From assembly GCF_004331175.1 (NCBI RefSeq), contig NZ_SJOD01000002.1, forward strand, positions 124,001 through 188,000: a DNA stretch of 64,000 nt. Reading direction: 5' to 3'. Both the position numbers and the translations under genes were made by a program. Position 1 is the stretch's first letter. Each line of letters opens with the position of its first letter. This document shows, one piece after another, positions 51,340 to 61,391 of this stretch. The stretch is from Acinetobacter sp. ANC 4178. GTDB taxonomy: Bacteria; Pseudomonadota; Gammaproteobacteria; Pseudomonadales; Moraxellaceae. The notes beneath the pieces are model-generated. The model was not told the origin of the DNA, did not search any database, and saw only the letters and a program-made list of their open reading frames with translations.

Positions 51340-53331
51340 ATGACAAAAAAAGCCTTGCTTGAAGTCAGCAATTTGGTCCGAGAATTTCCTGCTGGTGAAA
51401 GTACTGTTCAAATTCTCAAAGGGATTGATCTGACCATTTACGAAGGCGAACTGGTTGCAATTGTCGGTCAATCAGGTTCGGGTAAATCCACCTTAATGAA
51501 TATTCTCGGCTGTCTGGATCGTCCTACCTCAGGTAGCTATTTGGTCAAAGGCAGAGAGACTGGACAACTCGCACCCGATCAACTGGCTGAATTACGTCGT
51601 GAATATTTTGGCTTCATTTTCCAACGTTACCATTTACTAGGCGATTTAACTGCTGAAGGCAATGTTGAAGTTCCTGCCATTTATGCAGGCACCACCCCCT
51701 ATGCCCGTAAGCAACGAGCAACCGCCTTGCTCACGGAACTCGGACTGGGCAATAAAACCCAAAACCGTCCGAGTCAACTCTCAGGGGGACAGCAACAGCG
51801 AGTGTCTATTGCGCGTGCGCTGATGAATGGTGGCGATGTCATTCTTGCCGATGAACCGACAGGTGCTTTGGACTCACACAGCGGCGTGGAAGTGATGCGG
51901 ATTTTGCGTGAGCTGAATGCCGCAGGTCATACCATTATTTTGGTGACCCACGATATGCAAGTGGCGAAAAATGCCTCGCGGATTATTGAAATCAGCGATG
52001 GTCAAATTATTGCAGATCGTGTCAATCAACCAGAACATGACACTGAACTACATACTGACCCTGATGCAGAAACGGCGATTTCTGCCCAGCAAGAAAAAAA
52101 TAAAAGTGTTTCTGCATGGCGTTCTCTACTCGACCGTTTAGGTGAAGCCTTCCGTATGGCGATCTTGTCCATGAATGCCCATCGTATGCGCACCTTTTTG
52201 ACCATGCTCGGGATTATTATTGGGATTGCATCGGTGGTAACTGTAGTCGCATTAGGCAATGGTTCTCAGAAGCAGATCCTGAGTAATATTAGTAGTCTAG
52301 GCACCAATACCATTACCGTGTTCCAAGGTCGTGGTTTTGGTGACAACTCCAAAACGGCAAACTTTAAAACACTGGTTCCTGCTGATGCTGAAGCGCTCGC
52401 CACCCAGCCGTATGTCAGTGCCGTCAGTCCCATGGTGAGTTCATCGAAAACCATTCGCTATCAACAAAACGAAGCCAATGCCACCATCAATGGTGTTGGC
52501 GGAGATTATTTCACCGTTAAAGGGCTTACTTTTAAAAATGGGCAAACCTTTGATCAACGCAGTGTCCGTGACCGTACTCAAGATATCGTGATTGATAGCA
52601 ATACCCAAAAGCAATTTTTTAGTGATGGTACCAATCCGATTGGACAAGTGATCTTACTTGGCAGTGTCCCCGGGCGAATTATCGGGGTCGTAGAACCACA
52701 AACCAGTGCGATGGGTTCCGATGATACCCTAAACGTATATATGCCTTACACCACGGTCATGAGCCGTATGCTGGGTCAGAGCAATGTACGGAATATTATT
52801 GTGCAAATTAATGACAAATACTCCACTAGCGCGGCTGAAAATGCGATTGTGAACCTATTAACACTGCGTCATGGTCAACAAGATGTCTTTACCATGAACA
52901 GTGACAGTATTCGTCAAACCATTGAAAAAACCACCAGTACCATGACCTTATTGGTCTCTGCTATTGCCGTGATTTCATTGGTGGTTGGCGGAATTGGGGT
53001 CATGAATATTATGTTGGTTTCGGTGACCGAACGAACCCAAGAGATTGGCGTACGAATGGCAGTGGGTGCACGTCAAAGTGACATTTTACAACAGTTTTTA
53101 ATTGAAGCCATTTTGGTCTGCCTGATTGGCGGAGTTTTAGGTGTGTTGCTGTCCCTTGGTCTAGGACAAATCATTCAAAAATTTGCAGGTGGTAATTTTG
53201 GGGTTGCCTATTCAACCACTTCGATTATTGCCGCATTTGTATGCTCGACGTTAATTGGTGTGGTGTTTGGTTTCTTACCTGCAAAAAATGCAGCCAAACT
53301 CGACCCAGTAGCAGCACTTGCTAGAGAATAA
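51340..53331 (+). CDS. macB: MacB-type ABC transporter (ATP-binding and permease)
   Basis: 663 residues. The N-terminal ATPase domain has Walker [10 protein letters not shown] near 45-53, signature LSGGQQQRV near 147-155, Walker [13 protein letters not shown] near 168-179 and the H-loop THD. The C-terminal part has four membrane helices (about 285-305, then three from 535 on) around a large periplasmic domain. The last-helix region reads [26 protein letters not shown], typical of MacB. It starts 2 bp after macA and is 9 bp before the outer-membrane gene. Confidence 0.96.
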   Translation: MTKKALLEVSNLVREFPAGESTVQILKGIDLTIYEGELVAIVGQSGSGKSTLMNILGCLDRPTSGSYLVKGRETGQLAPDQLAELRREYFGFIFQRYHLLGDLTAEGNVEVPAIYAGTTPYARKQRATALLTELGLGNKTQNRPSQLSGGQQQRVSIARALMNGGDVILADEPTGALDSHSGVEVMRILRELNAAGHTIILVTHDMQVAKNASRIIEISDGQIIADRVNQPEHDTELHTDPDAETAISAQQEKNKSVSAWRSLLDRLGEAFRMAILSMNAHRMRTFLTMLGIIIGIASVVTVVALGNGSQKQILSNISSLGTNTITVFQGRGFGDNSKTANFKTLVPADAEALATQPYVSAVSPMVSSSKTIRYQQNEANATINGVGGDYFTVKGLTFKNGQTFDQRSVRDRTQDIVIDSNTQKQFFSDGTNPIGQVILLGSVPGRIIGVVEPQTSAMGSDDTLNVYMPYTTVMSRMLGQSNVRNIIVQINDKYSTSAAENAIVNLLTLRHGQQDVFTMNSDSIRQTIEKTTSTMTLLVSAIAVISLVVGGIGVMNIMLVSVTERTQEIGVRMAVGARQSDILQQFLIEAILVCLIGGVLGVLLSLGLGQIIQKFAGGNFGVAYSTTSIIAAFVCSTLIGVVFGFLPAKNAAKLDPVAALARE

Positions 53332-53340
53332 GGACAAATT

Positions 53341-54747
53341 ATGCAGTTTTCATTTACACGTCTGTGTACGGCAATGCTACTCGGTAGTACTTTAGTGGGT
53401 TGTGCGGCTGTAGTTAAAACACCTTATCAAGCACCCAGTGTGCAAACACCTGCTCAGTTCCAATATGCTCACACGACTGTACAACAACGACAGCAAGCCA
53501 TTTATGCTGATCAATGGTGGACCTTATTTGGTGATGCGCAACTGAACCAATTAATTGATGAGGTCTTAGCTAAAAATACCGACTTGGCCGTTGCAGGCAT
53601 CACCTTAAAGCAAGCACGTTTACAAGCAGCGCTCACAGAGAATCAGCAAAAGCCACGTGTTAACTCTACTGTTTCCACAGGTCATACTTTCGATTTAAAT
53701 TCAGGCGATGACAGCTCCAAAGGGCTATCTTTAGGTGCAGGGTTGAGTTATGAATTAGATTTATTTGGCAAATTGGCACGTCAAACCGAAGCGAAAAAAT
53801 GGGAAGCACTAGCAACTGAACAGGATTTGCAAGCCACAGCACAAAGCCTGATTGGCACCACAGCCAAACTGTATTGGCAATTGGCTTATTATCATGAAAG
53901 CCTCAGCACCGCACAGCAAAGTCTTGCCACCTCACAAAAACTCTATGACTTGGTTAAAGTTCAGTATCAAGCAGGTTCTGTTTCTGGCTTAGAACTGACT
54001 CAAGCTGAACAATCAGTACAAAGTCAGAAAGCCAGTCTCAGCCAAATTCAGCAAAGCTTAGTCGAAACACGTACTACGCTTGCGGTACTGCTGCATATGC
54101 CTATCCAGCAGTTGAATATTCAAGAACCACAACGTTTGCCACAACTGGCTTTACCGAGTATTGCAGCAGGCTTACCCGCAGATATCCTGTCACGTCGTCC
54201 AGACTTAAAAGCGGCTGAGCTGCGTTTACGTGAGAGTTTAGCCACTAAAGATGCCACTACGGCGAGTTATTATCCTTCCATCAGCTTAACTGGAAATTTA
54301 GGCAGCAGTAGTACCTCTTTAACGCAACTTTTGCGTAATCCTGCCCTGACTTTAGGTGCCAGTTTAAGCCTGCCATTTTTGCAATATAACGATATGAAAA
54401 AAGATATTGCGATTAGCCAATTAGACTATGAAAAAGCCATCGTGCAATATCGTCAGAGCTTATATCAGGCCTTTGGCGATGTTGAAAATGCCTTGTCTGC
54501 ACGTAGTGAGTTGGATCAGCAAGTCAAGCTACAACAACGTAATCTCGAACTGGCTGAAAAAGCAGAGCGCTTAACCGATGTACGTTATCATTATGGTGCA
54601 GTCGCCTTAAAGAATTTGCTGGATCAACAAGAAACTACGCGTAGTGCACGTTTGACTTTGGTTAATACCAAACAAAGTCAATACAACGCCTATGTCACGC
54701 TGATGCAAGCTTTAGGGGGTAGTCCCATTCAGCAATTGCCGAACTAA
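53341..54747 (+). CDS. TolC/OprM-type outer membrane efflux lipoprotein
   Basis: 468 residues. The lipobox LVGC at about 18-21 indicates a lipoprotein. Two outer-membrane-efflux repeats follow, with motifs DQWWTLFGDAQLNQLIDE and LPADILSRRPDLKAAELRLR, the NodT-family signature. As third gene of the operon it gives a self-contained tripartite pump. Complete, ends at a strong terminator. Confidence 0.93.
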   Translation: MQFSFTRLCTAMLLGSTLVGCAAVVKTPYQAPSVQTPAQFQYAHTTVQQRQQAIYADQWWTLFGDAQLNQLIDEVLAKNTDLAVAGITLKQARLQAALTENQQKPRVNSTVSTGHTFDLNSGDDSSKGLSLGAGLSYELDLFGKLARQTEAKKWEALATEQDLQATAQSLIGTTAKLYWQLAYYHESLSTAQQSLATSQKLYDLVKVQYQAGSVSGLELTQAEQSVQSQKASLSQIQQSLVETRTTLAVLLHMPIQQLNIQEPQRLPQLALPSIAAGLPADILSRRPDLKAAELRLRESLATKDATTASYYPSISLTGNLGSSSTSLTQLLRNPALTLGASLSLPFLQYNDMKKDIAISQLDYEKAIVQYRQSLYQAFGDVENALSARSELDQQVKLQQRNLELAEKAERLTDVRYHYGAVALKNLLDQQETTRSARLTLVNTKQSQYNAYVTLMQALGGSPIQQLPN

Positions 54748-54764
54748 GTATTAAAAACAAAAGA

Positions 54765-54796
54765 CAAAAAAACGGCACTTAAAGTGCCGTTTTTTT
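54765..54796. terminator. Bidirectional terminator between the MacAB pump operon and fabI
   Basis: A stem CGGCACT/AGTGCCG flanked by A and T runs on both sides (AAAAAAA, TTTTTTT). It serves the efflux operon on the plus strand and fabI on the minus strand. Confidence 0.85.
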
Positions 54797-54809
54797 GTCG
54801 CCAAAGCGA

Positions 54810-55613
54810 TTAGTCATCACCCATCATATCAGGGCTCATACCGACCGTATTGAAACCTGCATCTACATACATGATTTCACCGGTAATCCCGTTTGCCCAA
54901 GGTGAGCAAAGGAACAATGCAGCATTACCGACATCTTCAATGGTTACATTGCGTTTAAGCGGTGAAATTTTTTCATTCGCGTCTAACATCTTACGGAATG
55001 ATTTAATGCCTGAAGCCGCTAAAGTACGGATTGGACCCGCTGAAATTGCGTTAACGCGAATACCTTCAGCACCCAAGCTAGACGCCAAGTAGCGTACGCC
55101 TGCTTCTAGAGACGCTTTTGCCATACCCATCACGTTGTAGTTCGGCATCACACGCTCAGAACCTTGGTAAGTCAAAGTCAATAGACAACCTTGACGCGCC
55201 AATAACAATGGTTTTGCTGCACGCGCCATTGCAATAAAGCTATACGCACTGATGTCATGCGCAACACGGAAACCTTCACGATCTGTAACATCAGTAAAGT
55301 CACCATCTAAAGTATGCGCTGGCGCAAAACCGATAGAGTGAACTACACCATCTAGACCATCCCAGTGTTTTGCCAATTCAACGAATGCTTGGTCAATTTC
55401 TGCATCCACAGCAACATCACAAGGAAACACCAATGTTGAGCCAAATTGCGCTGCAAATTCATCAACACGTTTTTTGAGTTTCTCATTCGGATAGGTAAAT
55501 GCCAATTCCGCACCTTCACGATGCAATGCTTGAGCAATACCAAATGCAATCGACAACTTACTTGCAATGCCCGCAATCAGAAAGCGTTTTCCCGCTAGTA
55601 GTCCTTGTGACAT
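54810..55613 (-). CDS. fabI: Enoyl-[acyl-carrier-protein] reductase (NADH)
   Basis: Last reduction of the fatty-acid elongation cycle; target of triclosan. 267 residues. N-terminal [20 protein letters not shown] binds NADH. The catalytic YxxxxxxK arrangement is in [19 protein letters not shown], and the segment [14 protein letters not shown] is family-typical. Terminal acidic MMGDD. It is alone on its transcript, with a long hairpin about 94 bp upstream of its start. Confidence 0.97.
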   Translation of the reverse strand: MSQGLLAGKRFLIAGIASKLSIAFGIAQALHREGAELAFTYPNEKLKKRVDEFAAQFGSTLVFPCDVAVDAEIDQAFVELAKHWDGLDGVVHSIGFAPAHTLDGDFTDVTDREGFRVAHDISAYSFIAMARAAKPLLLARQGCLLTLTYQGSERVMPNYNVMGMAKASLEAGVRYLASSLGAEGIRVNAISAGPIRTLAASGIKSFRKMLDANEKISPLKRNVTIEDVGNAALFLCSPWANGITGEIMYVDAGFNTVGMSPDMMGDD

Positions 55614-55706
55614 GTGAATCTCACTTAAAATAATTTAGGATGAATAATGCCAAGTCTGGCATCAGAACAAAATTGCAAAATGCGCCTTTTTTCAGTAAAT
55701 CACAGA

Positions 55707-55750
55707 TTCATAACAATTCACCCTGCCAAAGCAGGGTGAATTGTTATGAA
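55707..55750. repeat. Perfect 20-bp stem hairpin
   Basis: TTCATAACAATTCACCCTGC and its exact reverse complement are separated by CAAA. It stands between the Bax-inhibitor gene (stop 25 bp away) and fabI. Neither strand has a T-run, but a stem this long is a strong transcript end or processing structure. Confidence 0.8.
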
Positions 55751-55774
55751 CTGAAAGATGATTTAACAGAATAA

Positions 55775-56509
55775 TCAATCATCGCCTTGAATCAGGCTTA
55801 ATAAACGCATGAATGAGTAATACATCCACACCAAAGTGGCCAATAGCGCAATCGCAGATAACCACTCCATAGACTTCGGAGCGTGTTGGGCCGCACTGCT
55901 TTCAATCAGATCAAAATCCAGAATTAGGTTTAAAGATGCAATCACCGCCACAAAAGCGGCAAAACCAATGCCTAACCAATTGCTTTCAAAAATATACGGC
56001 ACACTTGAACCAAACGCTAAACGCATGATCAGTTGCACCACAAACACAATTGCAATGGCAATGCTGGCAGAAAGAACAACCGATTTAAATTTTTCTGTGG
56101 CACGCACAATTTGTAAACGATACAAAGTAAACATCACCAACGTTGTCACAAAAGTCGCCAATAATGCCTGCAATGGTACGCCTGGAAATTTCAATTGGAA
56201 AATAACCGAAACGCCACCTAAAAAAGCACCTTCAAAAAATGCATAGGGAATGGCAAGTATTCTCGCTGTATTGGGTTTAAATGTAGTGATGAGCGCCAAA
56301 ATAAATCCACCAATGGCACCCACGATGGCAGCACTATAGGCGATAGAAATATTTAAGGTCATAAAGCTATAGAAGAAAATGCCTAAACCCAGTACCGCGG
56401 CAATTAAAGTCAACAATACAGACTTTTGAATCGCACCTTGAACGGTCATCGGTTGGCTATAATCTGCGTAAACTTCGACGCGATTGAGTATTGGATTATT
56501 ACTTTGCAT
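55775..56509 (-). CDS. Bax inhibitor-1/YccA family membrane protein
   Basis: 244 residues. Seven membrane helices are visible by hydrophobicity, the first near 28-48 (LLTLIAAVLGLGIFF). The typical helix-start EGAFLGGVS near 93-101 and the C-terminal ASLNLILDFDLIE with AQHAPKSMEWLSAI are signatures of the BaxI_1 group. Family members act as ion (often calcium) leak channels or protease regulators in the inner membrane; the role here is not known. Confidence 0.9.
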   Translation of the reverse strand: MQSNNPILNRVEVYADYSQPMTVQGAIQKSVLLTLIAAVLGLGIFFYSFMTLNISIAYSAAIVGAIGGFILALITTFKPNTARILAIPYAFFEGAFLGGVSVIFQLKFPGVPLQALLATFVTTLVMFTLYRLQIVRATEKFKSVVLSASIAIAIVFVVQLIMRLAFGSSVPYIFESNWLGIGFAAFVAVIASLNLILDFDLIESSAAQHAPKSMEWLSAIALLATLVWMYYSFMRLLSLIQGDD

Positions 56510-56640
56510 ATTTAAACTCTTTTTTATAATTTAAAATGAATAAAAACAAAAATTTGTACTTTACTTTAGATCAACTTAAAGCCGTACACCCTCTAGCTTA
56601 ATGTAGAAAATATAACCTAAAAATATGACAGACTAAAATA

Positions 56641-56664
56641 AAAATGGGGTTTAACACCCCATTT
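56641..56664. terminator. Terminator of orn
   Basis: AAAATGGGG/CCCCATTTT with a 6-7-nt loop; on the minus strand it is followed by TATTTT. It lies 16-39 bp past the orn stop. Confidence 0.7.
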
Positions 56665-56679
56665 TCAGCCAATATTGAT

Positions 56680-57237
56680 TTAGTCTTTATTCATGATAAA
56701 GAAGTATTCACGGTAATATTTTAGTTCTGCAATCGAATCACGAATATCATCCATGGCCAAATGAGAGGCATTTTTCTTGAGCCCACTCATAATTTCTGGG
56801 CGCCAACGCTTTGCCAACTCTTTCACTGAAGATACATCCAAGTTACGGTAATGGAAGTATTGTTCCATTTCAGGCATTAAACGATGTAAAAAACGGCGGT
56901 CCTGACAGATGGAGTTACCACACATCGGTGAACTCTTTGGATTGACCCATTTTTTTAAGAATTCAATGGTTTGTTGCTCAGCATCTCGTGCCGTCAATTT
57001 ACTACGACGCACGCGTTCAATCAGACCTGACTGGCCATGTTGACGGGTATTCCACTCATCCATTGCATTCAGGATTAAATCCGATTGATGCACAGCCAAT
57101 ACTGGACCTTCCGCCAAAATATTCAAATGATCATCAGTCACAATCGTTGCAACTTCAATAATTTGGTCGTTATCGGTATCTAGACCTGTCATTTCAAGGT
57201 CAATCCAGATGAGGCGAGTATCAGGCGTGCTGCTCAT
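56680..57237 (-). CDS. orn: Oligoribonuclease
   Basis: 3'-5' exonuclease that clears di- to pentanucleotides, including pGpG from c-di-GMP breakdown, so it connects to the diguanylate cyclase in this window. 185 residues. DEDDh motifs: [10 protein letters not shown] near 11-20, [14 protein letters not shown] near 109-122, and the C-terminal [14 protein letters not shown]. Divergent from rsgA, the usual arrangement. Confidence 0.97.
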   Translation of the reverse strand: MSSTPDTRLIWIDLEMTGLDTDNDQIIEVATIVTDDHLNILAEGPVLAVHQSDLILNAMDEWNTRQHGQSGLIERVRRSKLTARDAEQQTIEFLKKWVNPKSSPMCGNSICQDRRFLHRLMPEMEQYFHYRNLDVSSVKELAKRWRPEIMSGLKKNASHLAMDDIRDSIAELKYYREYFFIMNKD

Positions 57238-57361
57238 AAATGTGCAATCTTATTGGCTGTAAAAACATTTATAGTAGCAAATTAATACCCTGAATGCTGT
57301 AATTCATCCCCCGCTTCATGCTATTTTTGCCATCTTGAATTCATGGTTTTTTAGGATATGA

Positions 57362-58420
57362 ATGGCTTTAATTCGTAAACGTCGCTTAACTGAACAGCAG
57401 CAGCGTCGTATTCAGAAACAGCAGCAAACACGTCAAGAAGAAATTGACACGTCAAATGATCTGGAAGGGTTAGTGGTTCAACACTACGGACGTCAGCTTG
57501 AGGTGCAAGCCCTGTCGGTGCCAGACATGCATCCTGAAAAACCACATGTACAAGATGGTGAACCTGAACCTTTTTGGAAACCGATTGAATTGGGCAGTAT
57601 TTGGCGTTGTCATACACGGACCAATCTTGAATTACTGGTCACGGGCGATCGAGTTAAATGGCAAGCCGACCCGAATACGGGTTTAGGTATTATTACGGCT
57701 ATCCATCCGCGTCGTTCTCTGCTGACTCGTCCTGACCGTTATCATAAAGTGAAGCCTGTAGCAGCCAATATCAGTTTGATTGTGATTGTGTTTTCACCTT
57801 TACCAGAACCTGCACCTACGTTAATTGACCGCTATTTGGTGGCGTGTGCCGATGCGGATATTCCAGCCTTACTGGTACTGAATAAGATTGATTTACTCAA
57901 AGAAAATGATCCGATTCTGGACATGCTCAAAGAATATCAAGATCTGGGCTATGAAGTGCTGCAATGCCAATCTACAGGTGATCTCAGTGCTTTAGCACAA
58001 CGCCTTGAAGGTGAAACGGTGGCTTTTGTGGGACAGTCTGGCGTGGGTAAAAGCTCATTAATTAATACCATGGTTCCGAATGCTGCACAAAAGACCAATA
58101 TTATTTCTGAAAACTCAGCTTTAGGTCAGCACACCACCACATCAACGCGTTTAATTCCTTTTGGTCAGGGTGCATCACTGATTGATTCGCCTGGAATTCG
58201 TGAATTTGGTTTATGGCATCTGACCACTGAAAAAGTGCAACAAGGCTTCCCTGAGATTCAAAATCAATTGGGCTATTGTCAGTTCCGTAACTGTACTCAT
58301 AAACATGAAAAACAGTGTGCACTGCGTTTAGCCGCCAGCAATGGTGAAATTTTACCTCGTCGTTTAGACAGTTTTTTACGTTTAATGGATGAAATTGCTG
58401 AAGCCCAGCAAAAAAATTAG
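57362..58420 (+). CDS. rsgA: Small ribosomal subunit biogenesis GTPase RsgA
   Basis: Checks the 30S decoding centre during maturation. 352 residues. Basic, Gln-rich N-terminus, OB-fold, then circularly permuted G domain: NKIDLL near 178-183, GQSGVGKSSLIN near 222-233, DSPGIREFGL near 275-284. The C-terminal zinc site CxxxxCxHxxxxxC (CQFRNCTHKHEKQC) is complete. AGGA lies upstream of the ATG. Divergent from orn. Confidence 0.97.
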   Translation: MALIRKRRLTEQQQRRIQKQQQTRQEEIDTSNDLEGLVVQHYGRQLEVQALSVPDMHPEKPHVQDGEPEPFWKPIELGSIWRCHTRTNLELLVTGDRVKWQADPNTGLGIITAIHPRRSLLTRPDRYHKVKPVAANISLIVIVFSPLPEPAPTLIDRYLVACADADIPALLVLNKIDLLKENDPILDMLKEYQDLGYEVLQCQSTGDLSALAQRLEGETVAFVGQSGVGKSSLINTMVPNAAQKTNIISENSALGQHTTTSTRLIPFGQGASLIDSPGIREFGLWHLTTEKVQQGFPEIQNQLGYCQFRNCTHKHEKQCALRLAASNGEILPRRLDSFLRLMDEIAEAQQKN

Positions 58421-58453
58421 ACTTTCTGTCTGTCCTCCCCTTGAAGCGGTGAT

Positions 58454-58481
58454 TTTGATCACCATATTTATGAGCTATACT
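58454..58481 (+). promoter_or_regulatory. Promoter of the rhodanese-grxC-secB unit
   Basis: TTTGAT, a 16-bp spacer and TATACT lie 33 bp before the GTG start. A GGTGAT-TTT-GATCACC inverted repeat overlaps the -35 and may be an operator. Confidence 0.45.
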
Positions 58482-58513
58482 CTAGGCAATTTTGAATTGT
58501 AATTAGGTGATTT

Positions 58514-58921
58514 GTGGAACGTTGGTTGGAATTTATGGGGAATCACCCCTTTTTATTTGGAACACTTGGGGCATTAGTGGTGTTGTTCTTCGTTTTAGAA
58601 GGTCAACGCAACGGTCGCAAAATCTCTCCACAATCTCTCGGTATTTTAGTGAAAGCAAAAAATGCCATGTTGATTGATTTACGTGATGCAAAAGACTTCC
58701 GTGAAGGTCACATCAGTGGCAGCCGTAACATTCCCTACAGCCAAATTGCAAGCCATGTCGAAGAGTTAAAATCTGCGGAACGTCCATTGGTGTTTATTTG
58801 CAACCTTGGTCAAGTCGCAGGTACCGCTTTGCAACAAGTTGGTCATGCAGATAGCTATCGTTTAGATGGTGGTATTAGCAACTGGAAAGCGCAAGGCTTA
58901 CCTTTGGTAAAAGCGAAATAA
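58514..58921 (+). CDS. Membrane-anchored rhodanese-like protein
   Basis: 135 residues from a GTG with AGGTGA upstream. One N-terminal membrane helix (about 11-29) precedes a rhodanese domain with LIDLRDAKDFREGHISGSRNIP and active-site Cys96 in CNLGQVAG. Rhodaneses move sulfane sulfur. This one resembles E. coli YibN, which also lies just before grxC-secB. It is 18 bp before grxC. Confidence 0.9.
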   Translation: MERWLEFMGNHPFLFGTLGALVVLFFVLEGQRNGRKISPQSLGILVKAKNAMLIDLRDAKDFREGHISGSRNIPYSQIASHVEELKSAERPLVFICNLGQVAGTALQQVGHADSYRLDGGISNWKAQGLPLVKAK

Positions 58922-58939
58922 TTGCTTAAGGAGACTCTA

Positions 58940-59194
58940 ATGGCTGAAGTAACGATCTATTCTACAACTGTATGTCCTTACTGCGTTCGTGCGAAACAAC
59001 TTCTTGAGCGTAAAGGCGTTGAATATAAAGAAATTAATTTATCCAATGAAGCGCCTGAAGTACGTGTAGAACTCATGCAACGCACGAACCACCGTACTGT
59101 TCCACAAATTTTTATTGGTGAGCAATTTATTGGTGGGTTTGACCAGCTTTATGCTTTAGAGCGTGATGGTAAACTTGACGGATTATTGGCTTAA
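58940..59194 (+). CDS. grxC: Glutaredoxin 3
   Basis: 84 residues. Thioredoxin fold with the dithiol active site CPYC (Cys12, Cys15), and TVPQIFIGEQFIGGFDQL for glutathione binding. AAGGAG sits 6 nt before the ATG; an upstream TTG is open but not used. Middle gene of the rhodanese-grxC-secB unit. Confidence 0.97.
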   Translation: MAEVTIYSTTVCPYCVRAKQLLERKGVEYKEINLSNEAPEVRVELMQRTNHRTVPQIFIGEQFIGGFDQLYALERDGKLDGLLA

Positions 59195-59233
59195 CCATAA
59201 AGCATAGTTCAAATTTATATTAAGGATTTAAGA

Positions 59234-59692
59234 ATGAGCGAAGAACAACAAGTTCAACCACAATTGGCACTCGAACGTATTTATACCAAAGACATTTCTT
59301 TCGAAGTTCCTGGCGCACAAGTCTTCACTAAAGAATGGCAGCCTGAACTGAATATCAACCTTTCTTCTTCTGCAGAAAAGATTGATCCAACCCATTTCGA
59401 AGTGTCTTTAAAAGTTGTTGTTCAAGCAAATAATGCGGGTGAGACTGCATTTATTGTTGATGTAACTCAAGCAGGTATCTTCCTGATTGATGCAGTTGAA
59501 GAAGAACGCCTTCCATATATTTTAGGTGCATACTGCCCGAACATTTTGTTCCCATTCTTGCGTGAAGCGGTAAATGATATGGTTACCAAAGGCAGCTTCC
59601 CTCAATTATTGTTAACACCAATCAACTTTGATGCTGAATTCGAAGCAAATATGCAACGCGCTCAAACAGCGATGGCTGAAGGTCAAGCATAA
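59234..59692 (+). CDS. secB: Protein-export chaperone SecB
   Basis: 152 residues. Holds preproteins unfolded and hands them to SecA. The conserved core [21 protein letters not shown] and [21 protein letters not shown] are both present. Last gene of its unit; a weak hairpin near 59730 (AGGCTGAATAGATTATTCAGCCTTTTTT) ends transcription. Confidence 0.97.
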   Translation: MSEEQQVQPQLALERIYTKDISFEVPGAQVFTKEWQPELNINLSSSAEKIDPTHFEVSLKVVVQANNAGETAFIVDVTQAGIFLIDAVEEERLPYILGAYCPNILFPFLREAVNDMVTKGSFPQLLLTPINFDAEFEANMQRAQTAMAEGQA

Positions 59693-59730
59693 TCCCAGAC
59701 TTTTGCATTGCAAAATCATGGATTTTTAAA

Positions 59731-59759
59731 AGGCTGAATAGATTATTCAGCCTTTTTTT
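59731..59759 (+). terminator. Terminator of secB
   Basis: GGCTGAATA-GAT-TATTCAGCC, a 9-bp stem with a short loop, is followed by TTTTTT. It lies about 40 bp after the secB stop, at the end of the convergent alkB gene. Confidence 0.8.
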
Positions 59760-60372
59760 ATTGCGCTTCATTCATCATTCTGAAGGTTAGATTTACCCTC
59801 ACATCAAGCACCTTTTTGGTCGGAGGCAACCGATGCAACCAATAGCTTTGGGTTTCATCTTTCATGACCAGTAAACTGCCATGTGCCAACACCAACTCGA
59901 CCTTTTCTTGAGTATGTTTATGCTTAAAAGCAAACTTCCGCTCGGCACCCAAGCTTAAAGAAGCAATCGCAGCATGTTGTTTCAGTTCTCGTTCGGCATC
60001 ACTATGCCATGCCATTCCTTCTTCACCTGAATGATATAAGTTTAATAAGCAAGCATTAAACGTCTCACCCGTTTTGGCTTCAACCAAGGCTTTCAATCCC
60101 AATAGCTCAGGCGTCCACGGCAACGCTTGTTTGGTGGTTTTAGAATAGGTATAGGAAAAAGCCTGATCGGCATACCAAGCCACTTTACGCTTGGTCACAA
60201 TGGTCTTACCAAAAATTACCGCCAAATCATTTTGCCAAACGATACTTTCTAATAGTCGATGTAAATAATGATCCGCCAAAACACTATCCATAATTTGACC
60301 GTAGTAATGCACACAGCCCTGATAAGGCAATAAATTCTGCTTAGAATCAAACTCGACGGGAAATAATGACAT
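59758..60372 (-). CDS. alkB: AlkB-type alpha-ketoglutarate-dependent dioxygenase
   Basis: Oxidative repair of alkylated bases (1-methyladenine, 3-methylcytosine). 204 residues. Iron ligands His123 and Asp125 (WHSDAE) and His180, and the 2-oxoglutarate motif Arg192-x-Asn-x-Thr-x-Arg198. It begins directly at the stop codon of the Ada/Ogt-like gene, so the two are one alkylation-repair operon. Confidence 0.93.
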   Translation of the reverse strand: MSLFPVEFDSKQNLLPYQGCVHYYGQIMDSVLADHYLHRLLESIVWQNDLAVIFGKTIVTKRKVAWYADQAFSYTYSKTTKQALPWTPELLGLKALVEAKTGETFNACLLNLYHSGEEGMAWHSDAERELKQHAAIASLSLGAERKFAFKHKHTQEKVELVLAHGSLLVMKDETQSYWLHRLPPTKKVLDVRVNLTFRMMNEAQ

Positions 60373-61233
60373 TTAAGCCTCTGCTGAATGGGCATGAATT
60401 TGGGCACTTTCCCAACCAATCATCGCCGTCTTGCGGGTTGCTCCCCAATGATAATTGCCGAGTACGCCTGACGCTTGAATGACCCGATGACATGGAATTA
60501 AAAATGCCACGGGATTATGTGCCACGGCACTCCCCACCGCACGTGCTGCTTTGGGTTGCTCAATCTGCGATGCCACGTCACGGTAACTCGCCAGTTGACC
60601 CGCAGGAATCTTAAGTAAACTTTCCCACACCTTTAATTGAAAAGCTGAACCCTTTAAATGCAGCTTGACGTGCTGTATCGAGTTTGGCTGTGCTGTCAAC
60701 AAAGCCACTGCACGCTGCTGCATTTCATCCGTCTGCTCAATATATTCAGCATGAGGAAACTTGGCGTGTAATTCATTCAGGGCTTGCGCATTCTGTTCCA
60801 CAAAAGCCAGTGCACAGATTCCTTTTGGTGTGGAAGCCACCAACACACGCCCAAATAAAGTTTCTGCAAAACTATAAGAAATCTTTAAGCCAGCCCCGCC
60901 CTGTTTATATTCGGCAGGTGTCATGCCTTCAATTTGAATAAATAAATCATGTAAGCGACTGCCACTGGATAATCCTGTGTCAAATGTCGCATCTAAAAGT
61001 GCATGAGATGCTGTTGAAGTTAGAATCGATTTGGCATGTTCCACGCTGATATATTGCAGAAATTTCTTAGGACTGGTGCCTGCCCATTCGCTAAATAAAC
61101 GTTGAAAATATGCAGGACTTAAATGTACATGTGCCGCCACATCCTCCAGCGTCGGCTGATGCTGAAAATTTCGCTGAATATACTCAATCGCTTGAGCTAC
61201 TCGCTGATAATGCTGTTGTGAAGACATATTCAT
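60373..61233 (-). CDS. AraC-type HTH / methylated-DNA-[protein]-cysteine methyltransferase fusion
   Basis: 286 residues. An AraC-type HTH domain (about 10-110, TLEDVAAHVHLSPAYFQRLF) leads to the suicide methyltransferase domain (about 125-275), with nucleophile Cys248 in PCHRVI. Unlike full Ada it lacks the N-terminal zinc domain whose methylated cysteine turns Ada into an activator. ATG 61227 has better Shine-Dalgarno spacing (AAGGATGAAT) than the ATG 61233 listed. Coupled to alkB. O6-methylguanine repair is secure; the mode of regulation is open. Confidence 0.92.
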   Translation of the reverse strand: MNMSSQQHYQRVAQAIEYIQRNFQHQPTLEDVAAHVHLSPAYFQRLFSEWAGTSPKKFLQYISVEHAKSILTSTASHALLDATFDTGLSSGSRLHDLFIQIEGMTPAEYKQGGAGLKISYSFAETLFGRVLVASTPKGICALAFVEQNAQALNELHAKFPHAEYIEQTDEMQQRAVALLTAQPNSIQHVKLHLKGSAFQLKVWESLLKIPAGQLASYRDVASQIEQPKAARAVGSAVAHNPVAFLIPCHRVIQASGVLGNYHWGATRKTAMIGWESAQIHAHSAEA

Positions 61234-61331
61234 TCATCCTTGCAGATTTCCTTTTCACTTTAGCAATTCTTGCTATAGCTGAAAATCCGAATCATGCTCA
61301 GTTTGAGTCACTACCTTAATTGATCAGGCAT

Positions 61332-61363
61332 AAAAAAACTGCACCAACAAGGGTACAGTTTTT
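61332..61363 (-). terminator. Terminator of the cytochrome b562 gene
   Basis: AAAAACTG and ACC pair with GGT and CAGTTTTT with one mismatch and a 5-6-nt loop; on the minus strand TTTTTTTA follows. It starts 29 bp past the stop codon. Confidence 0.65.
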
Positions 61364-61391
61364 GATCTATCGCTGAGATGATTACCCCAGA

